Positions 58,081 to 64,000 of a DNA stretch of 64,000 nt are shown in pieces. Source of the stretch: Maylandia zebra (taxonomy: Eukaryota > Chordata > Actinopteri > Cichliformes > Cichlidae). Every line of letters begins with the position of its first letter. The stretch's first letter is position 1. Under the pieces are notes generated by a model. The model was not told the DNA's origin. It saw only the letters and a list, made by a program, of their open reading frames with translations, and ran no database searches. The position numbers were made by a program, and so were the translations under genes. The stretch lies in NCBI RefSeq assembly GCF_041146795.1, contig NC_135178.1, positions 7,942,844-8,006,843 of the forward strand, written 5' to 3'.

Positions 58081-59361
58081 CAGTTTTTTCTGAATGCTTA
58101 AACCCTAACTGTGATTCCTGTAGCACAATCTCTAAAACTATTCAGACTTATAGCAAAACCACTCACTGAGTTTGCAAAACTAAAAGCACATAAACTGCTT
58201 TGCACTCAGTTTGCAATTTTGTAACACACACTTTGCAAAACGGTAGGCACAATTCACTGCACAACATTCAATTACCAAATTTCCAACACACTCCTAGCAA
58301 AAGTATACACATGTATGGCTATCATTAACACTAATTTGCCAACTGTCTGGCACACTTTCACATGTGAAAACTTTTTTAGATAATTAGTTCACTTTGCAAT
58401 CAGCCTAAGCACTATAATACAGGTAAGCTGTGTGTGCGGAGTACAATGGAGGGAGCAGAAAGAGTGAGAAGTAGAGGAGGCCGAGGAAGAGGACGTGGAG
58501 GTGAAGAAGTAGGATGAAGAGGACGACAAGGACAAGGAGGAGCAAGAGGAAGACGAGGAGGGGGGAGAGGAAGATGAGGAGGGGGGAGAGGAAGGGTAGG
58601 AAGAGTAAGAAATAGAATTGCTGATGACAATAGTGGACCATGTAATCAACCATGTAATCAACCGTGGAATGACCCTGAGGGTAGCTGGCCAACGGGTCCA
58701 GCCTAACTCGAGCCGCTACACTGTAGCAAGTACCATAAGGACATCTTGAAATGAGAATCGGTTAGTACAGTCACTTCGCACAAAGATTTGTAGCACTGCC
58801 ATATGCCAATGAGAAACACACCAATACCATTGATGTAAAAATACTGAAATTGTTACTTTACAGAATTGCTAGATGACCAGATGCTGGGGGCAGAGGAAGC
58901 ATGTTCACTGCAGACCAAGTAACCCATATAGTCATTATGGCGATTGCAAATAATCCTATACTTGGAAATGAACACTTGTGTTTGTTTTGATGTGTTTCAA
59001 GTACACCAGTACTTGAAGTTTGGATCCCTCTATGCTTATGGATCTATGACAGAAGTATGAGCTCAAACTGACATAGCCTACCTTGTGCACAGAGAAAGCA
59101 AAAGCCAGATGTGTTTTGTATTCATACCATCAGTGTGCAGTTGGCGCATTGTGTGCTTAGTAGATGATGGCTTGTGTGTACTGTTTGATACGGAAACACC
59201 ATTTTTACGAAGGTGTGAAGAGTTAATCTAGCTGTGTTTGCTTTTGCAAGAGAACTACAATGTTTTGATTATTGGGTGACAGGTTTTCTTATTTGTGTGA
59301 AGAGTTTTGCAAAATTAGCCAATAGTTACAAAAAATGTGCTTAGGCATTCAGAAAAAACTG
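58081..59361 (+). mobile_element. Tc1/mariner-like element, inactive (copy 6)
   Basis: Full-length copy joined on the right to a C unit (CTGTAATAGAATATAA), exactly as copy 2. Confidence 0.8.
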
Positions 59362-59363
59362 TA

Positions 59364-59548
59364 ATAGAATATAATTTTATATTTATATTTCAATATCACA
59401 GTAATCTTCCAATTTAGAACTACAAGTTAAAAAAGAACTAACATAAATAAAATACACTTCAGCTAATTACTTAAAAAAATAATTTATTTTCCCAAACCAC
59501 GCAGAGCCGCACTAAAAGGACTAAAGAGCCGCAGGTTGCTGACCCCTG
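59364..59548. mobile_element. hAT-like 3' end fragment (C3)
   Basis: Same fragment as 15833-16017, without C2's ATTTC insertion. Confidence 0.6.
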
Positions 59549-60343
59549 CACTAACCTATTCAGCTGCTTGTGAATGCAAATATCTAATCAGCCAATCACA
59601 TGCCAGAAAAAAAAAAAGGGTGATTTAAGTGACTTTGAAGGCAGCATTGCTGTTGGTGACAGATGGGCTGTTTTACGTTTTTCAGACACTCCTGATCTTC
59701 TCAAATTTTCTCAGGAATTTACAGAGAACAGTCCAAACTGAAAAGCGAAATAAACATTTCCCTGGGTAAAAATGCCTTGTTGATTGCAGAAGTCAGAGGG
59801 GCGTGGCCATGCTGAAGGCAAGAGGAATTCTAAGCCAGTTTCTCAACCCAGCCCATCTGATATCAGTAACCACAACACATTCAAAGTCAATTAAAAGTCG
59901 CCTTTCTTGCCCGTTCCGATGCTCGCTTTCAACTTTGAAATGAGACCACTTGGACAACAGTAATGATAAATAATTGCAAATAGAGCACGTTTACAGAATT
60001 TAATGTCATTTTTATAGAGCACCTCTTATTTTAAGAAAAGATGGGCGAGACGATTTTTGAAACTAACTGCAAATTAAGCACACAATATTTAATATCTGTA
60101 TTTTACCATTTTGATAAGACATATTTCAGTACTCCAAAACACTTTTATTAGACTGCCAACATGCTTACAAGTAGTAAATCCAGGTTAGTGGATCATAATT
60201 AAACATAACTCTGTGGCAAACGCAGAGTTCAGCAGGCCATCAAGGAAGAAGTGACGTGCATTTCTGCAGTGTAAAGATTCACAAATGATTTTCTCCTTAA
60301 TCTACAGTCACACAAAGCGCCAGGAAAATCTTTGGTGATGTTC
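59549..60343. other. ddx54 pseudogene 3' flank (C3)
   Basis: Collinear with the C1 flank; minus-strand AATAAA at 60144-60149. No gene. Confidence 0.5.
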
Positions 60344-61577
60344 TCAGATGATTCTGACGCTTATCACCCAGTTCCTCGTGATGTCCTCCACACCATCAAC
60401 CCTCTGTCCTCCTCCCAGTTTCTTCCTCAGCTTGCCTTTCTTATGGCCACCCCTTCCAAAACCTGACTTTTTAACTTCTCCGAGCCACTTTTTGTTCTTG
60501 GAGCGGAGCTTCCTCATCCCCCCGCCCTGCAGGAACTGGTGCTTCTGCTTTTTCTTGCGCTGCTTCATGATCTGATCCTTTGTTTTCAGCTCCGAGCGTG
60601 CTTTGTGGTCACCGGAGCTCTGTACGTTTGGACCTCGTCGGCCACGGCCACGACCTGGGAGAGGCACGACACAACAAAGAGGTTGGAGGTTATAGCTCGC
60701 AAGGCTGGAAGAGGGACTTGAAGTATTTACCTTTAGAGTTGAGTTAAAACATGGTGGCTGATGTTCTATATTTAACATGTTTGTGCTATTCATTTTGATG
60801 CCTTCCTACCTCTTGCTGGCTTTCTGCCTCCTCCGCCTGTTTCTCCATCTGATCCAGATCCTGTATCATCAATCTTGTATTTTTTCCTTCACTCCTCATA
60901 ACTGACATGTGGACATGTTGTCAAGTGATACAACATCTTCACAGTACAGCTTAATATTGTCATAGGAGTAGAGAAGAGGGTCATTGAGAGCAGCACACAG
61001 AGAAGCTTTTTGTTGGAAGGATACAAGTTCTTCCTGTTCTTCTTGTTACTGATAACCTGACCGCTGTCTGTTTTGATCTTCTTCTTCTGGTCTTCTTTTC
61101 CCGTTTCTCTCACAAAACGCTTCCTCTTACGGTCCCTAAAAAAAGAAGGGGGAAAAAAGACTTTAAATTATAGTTTGAAATGACCATTTGGTGGATACTG
61201 AGTCAAACATAGGGAAATTTGTACCATTTCATCATTTTCTTCTGCTGGTTAAGGCGATCGCCTTCATCTCCCATGAGATCAAGGACAGCTGAAGAGGCCT
61301 GCTGTTCAAAAGCACTGCCCTCTCCACCGAGACTCAACCTGTCGACGCATAACACAGGACAAAACAGCATAAAACACAAAGCCATTCACATTTTTTAAAG
61401 AAACAGATGCAACAGTTTAATGCCTCACCCTCTCTCAGAGTCAAAGTCTTTAGGTCTGTAAGGGATATAATACTCTTCATCTTTGCCTGACTGCCTCTTT
61501 TTCTTGGTCTTTGGTCGCTCTTCGCCATCTTCCTGCTGACCTCTTCTTTTACCACCTACCACCTCTGAAAACACCCC
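60344..61577 (-). pseudogene. ddx54: 5'-truncated ddx54 pseudogene (C3)
   Basis: Five exons as in C1, with the shared TGA at the conserved Trp. The first exon keeps the Arg codon that is a stop in C2. The last exon has the longer KNKKWLGEVKKSG form as in C2, so C1 carries the derived 6-bp-shorter version even though C1 and C3 otherwise correspond. Confidence 0.8.
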
Positions 61578-62411
61578 CTGGTGGAAATAGAAAGAATTAC
61601 ATGGTACAAAGTGACAAAGCATGATACAGAGATCCTACTATCTTCCTCTTCTAGTTTGTATACAACATCATCTACATCAAAACTGCACTTTATTTTGCTT
61701 CTTCTTCATCAGACAGCACAAACAACTTTCTCATTTTGACTCAAATATTGGTTTTGAATGAAAATGATGAAACAATCCTGGATGTTTATTCAACTTGTGA
61801 GCAGGTTTTCTAATCCACCGTACTATTATTATTGACACTAGTACATGTTCGTGCTGCTGGCAAACTAATACACTCAAGAACATATAGCAAAGCAAAAAAG
61901 TGAAAAGTAGGTCTTGCCTACATAAATAAACATAAGACAGTTGTGAAACTTTGACATAGTAACATCTGCAGTAATATTTACACCTGTGATGACATCTCAC
62001 CAGCATTAGCCTTATTTTGAAACCAAGATTGTTTACACAGAGTTTGTAATTGCAGAGAAATGCTCCATTTATTTTGGTCATTTCATTTTTGAGCAGGAAG
62101 CTCACCTTTCTTGTTATAGCCTTTAGACGAATAGAGAGTTTTCCAATTAAATACATATTCTTTAAATAATGTTCCCTCTTATAAAAAGTAGGATAATTTA
62201 AAAAAAAATTTAAAAAATGTATTATACCTCTATTACTTAGAAAAAAAACTGTTTTTTTTCTGTTGTCTGTTATATAACGTTAGTGATGCTCGTTTCAATT
62301 CATTTCTTAATCAGCTAAACAGGTCAGTTAAGAAACAGTCAAATATTAAGTTAAATTTGAAAACGGTTTAAAAAAAAATATCCCCATTCCAAAATGTCAC
62401 ATGACAATCTC
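61578..62411. other. Spacer between ddx54 pseudogene and C3 gene
   Basis: Collinear with 18041-18874. No gene called. Confidence 0.5.
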
Positions 62412-62588
62412 ATTGGCTCACGGAGTTATGATGTCACTACACGATCCTTTGAAGTTTTTCCTTAAACAGGGGTGACACACAGCAGTTTTTTAGTTCGTGT
62501 CTTCGCAGCATTTGTGTTTGCAGCCTTCACACGTTCACCACAGAAACTTTTGGAAACCTTTTCAGAGTTGTCGTGTACAACCTTCAAC
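62412..62588 (+). promoter_or_regulatory. C3 promoter region
   Basis: Same inverted CCAAT, TGATGTCA, GATCCTTTG and CCTTAAACAGG as C1. Confidence 0.45.
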
Positions 62589-63797
62589 ATGTATCCAACA
62601 AGACACCAACCAAGGCAAAAAGATTACGCCGCTTCTCCTTCCTGTCGTGGCCGGCCAATTTCCCCAAATGACCTCTTAGCCGTCCAAAGGGCATTACATG
62701 ACAGTAAGAAGGAAAACTACCATCTCCAGAATAAAATTCAACAGATTGAAGAAGAGAAACTTCAACTGGAGGAGAAGTGTAGACAGATGGAAGCGCAAAA
62801 TAAGAACCTGGAAGAAAGACAAAAACGCCAGCCCGACATAAATATTATTAATGAGGGTTGGGGAATCAAGTTTGGACAAGCCCGAGAGCAGGTTGTCTTC
62901 CTAATTAAGGAAAACAAGCAAAAGAGCGTGGAACTAAAGGAGATGTCCAACCAGCTTAAAGACAGCAAAGCTACTGTTGAGAAGACAGAATGGGATCTCC
63001 AATATATGGACCAAATGAATCGGCTGCTCCAAACAAACTTCGATGAAGCTGTGAAAAAAAATGAAGAAATCCTCCAACAGAAGGAAGAACAGGAGAAAAA
63101 GCAAAGAGACATGGAGCACAAACTCAAAGTCACGGAGGAAAAATACAGAATGCTGAAAGAGAAGGTGGATGATACTCTGCGCCAAAATAAAGACCTTCTT
63201 CACGAGAAAAAGCAACTAGAAGGGGAAAAAGAAAAACTGGACAAACAATGCTCGCACATGCAGAAAAGGATGGAGCAAATGGCGAGAAACAACTCCGAGC
63301 TCACTAAGGGGATATTGTTGGAATACAACAACTTGAAGCGCAAACACACTGAAATGCAGGCGCAAAAGCAAGAACAAGACAACATACATGACGACCTGCA
63401 GCGTACGCTCCAAGATATCCACAAAAGAAATGAGGAGCTACAAGACATGTACAAAGAAGTACAACAAAGAAACGCAGACATGCACAAGGACAAGATAATG
63501 CAGGAGGAAACATCCAAAGAGCTCAGGGAAAAGCTTGAAGAAAAACAAGCAACGTTGGAAGAGGTGGAGAAAACGTGCAAGAAGCTTGAGAAACAAAACA
63601 AAGAAACCATCGATGAGTTGAGAACCCTCATCCTGGAAAAAAAAGCTCTTGTAGAAAACTGCATGAAAAAGAAGAACAAACGCTTCCGCTGGCCCTGGAG
63701 GAGGAACTCTACTGCTTCCTCAGCAGGTGTAGCCTCGTCTTGCTCCACCTCTGTTCACCTCCCCAACCAGTCCCGGCAGTTGACTGTCCCCTCCTGA
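62589..63797 (+). CDS. C3: coiled-coil protein, 402 aa, intronless
   Basis: Third copy of the coiled-coil gene, same protein as C1 (Val102), ATG at 62589. It lies 43,537 bases from C1, after a K unit equivalent to K2. Coiled coil, basic-aromatic patch and exonised C-terminus are intact. The 3' UTR runs off the window inside the minisatellite. Confidence 0.85.
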   Translation: MYPTRHQPRQKDYAASPSCRGRPISPNDLLAVQRALHDSKKENYHLQNKIQQIEEEKLQLEEKCRQMEAQNKNLEERQKRQPDINIINEGWGIKFGQAREQVVFLIKENKQKSVELKEMSNQLKDSKATVEKTEWDLQYMDQMNRLLQTNFDEAVKKNEEILQQKEEQEKKQRDMEHKLKVTEEKYRMLKEKVDDTLRQNKDLLHEKKQLEGEKEKLDKQCSHMQKRMEQMARNNSELTKGILLEYNNLKRKHTEMQAQKQEQDNIHDDLQRTLQDIHKRNEELQDMYKEVQQRNADMHKDKIMQEETSKELREKLEEKQATLEEVEKTCKKLEKQNKETIDELRTLILEKKALVENCMKKKNKRFRWPWRRNSTASSAGVASSCSTSVHLPNQSRQLTVPS

Positions 63798-63892
63798 GCC
63801 TGGTTCTGCCGGAGGTTTCTGCCCGTTTAAAGGCAGTTTTTCCTCCCCACTGTCGCCTAGTGCGTGCTCAGAGGGGATTGTTGGGGTTTTCT
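63760..63892 (+). repeat. Dispersed fish 3' module, exonised (C3)
   Basis: Same module as 20223-20355. Confidence 0.65.
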
Positions 63893-63899
63893 CTCCTCT

Positions 63900-64000
63900 A
63901 CCTTGTTTCATTATTTACTTAACGTTTTGTTCTTACTTCATTTTACCTTGTTTCATTATTTACTTAACTTTTTGTTCTTACTTCATTTTACCTTGTTTCA
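63900..64000 (+). repeat. 45/48-bp minisatellite, cut by window end (C3)
   Basis: Units start at 63900, 63945 and 63990. The first two are 45 bp long, as in C1 and unlike C2, which has only one 45-bp unit. Confidence 0.9.

Overview
The window is nuclear DNA from a vertebrate, almost certainly a teleost fish and probably a spiny-rayed (acanthomorph) one. The evidence is long AT-rich spacers with (CA)n, (CT)n and (GT)n microsatellites, AATAAA poly(A) signals, GT/AG-bounded exon remnants of vertebrate genes (ddx54, a vwa5a-like gene), Tc1/mariner-like and hAT-like transposon remnants, and a dispersed 3' module (core around GAGCCTGGYTCTG) that I recognise as typical of fish genomes. There are no bacterial features. 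Genuine starts are ATG; GTG/TTG extensions are ignored.

The window is an ampliconic array built from two unit types. The K unit (about 9.6-9.8 kb) carries an intronless gene for a 760-residue protein with two tandem HIPK-like protein-kinase domains. It also carries, downstream, one orphan exon of a vwa5a-like gene and a 1.28-kb dead Tc1/mariner-like element. The C unit (about 6.5-6.6 kb) carries an intronless gene for a 402-residue coiled-coil protein, preceded on the opposite strand by a 5'-truncated ddx54 pseudogene and followed by a VNTR and an LTR-like remnant. Order: K1 (3' part, 1-798), K2 (8079-10361), C1 (19052-20260), C2 (25683-26891), K3 (32273-34555), K4 (42051-44333), K5 (51609-53891), C3 (62589-63797).

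The units form a higher-order repeat of about 43.5 kb. K1-K2-C1 at the left returns as K4-K5-C3 at the right with offsets of 43,530-43,537 bases and matching diagnostic variants. K2 and K5 encode the same protein, K1 and K4 share the same variants, and C1 and C3 encode the same protein. The window thus holds about one and a half periods. The C1-C2 block lies between two direct copies of the Tc1-like element, and the duplication joints fall at that element's ends.

The two genes may belong together. Both are intronless. Both have short promoters with a TGACATCA palindrome half, GATCCTTTG and a CCTTAA box. Both end in, or are followed by, copies of the same dispersed 3' module, which in the coiled-coil gene supplies the last codons and the stop. 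How the proteins act is not known. Co-amplification of a kinase and a coiled-coil protein suggests a functional pair (kinase and scaffold or substrate), possibly germline-expressed, but that is inference.
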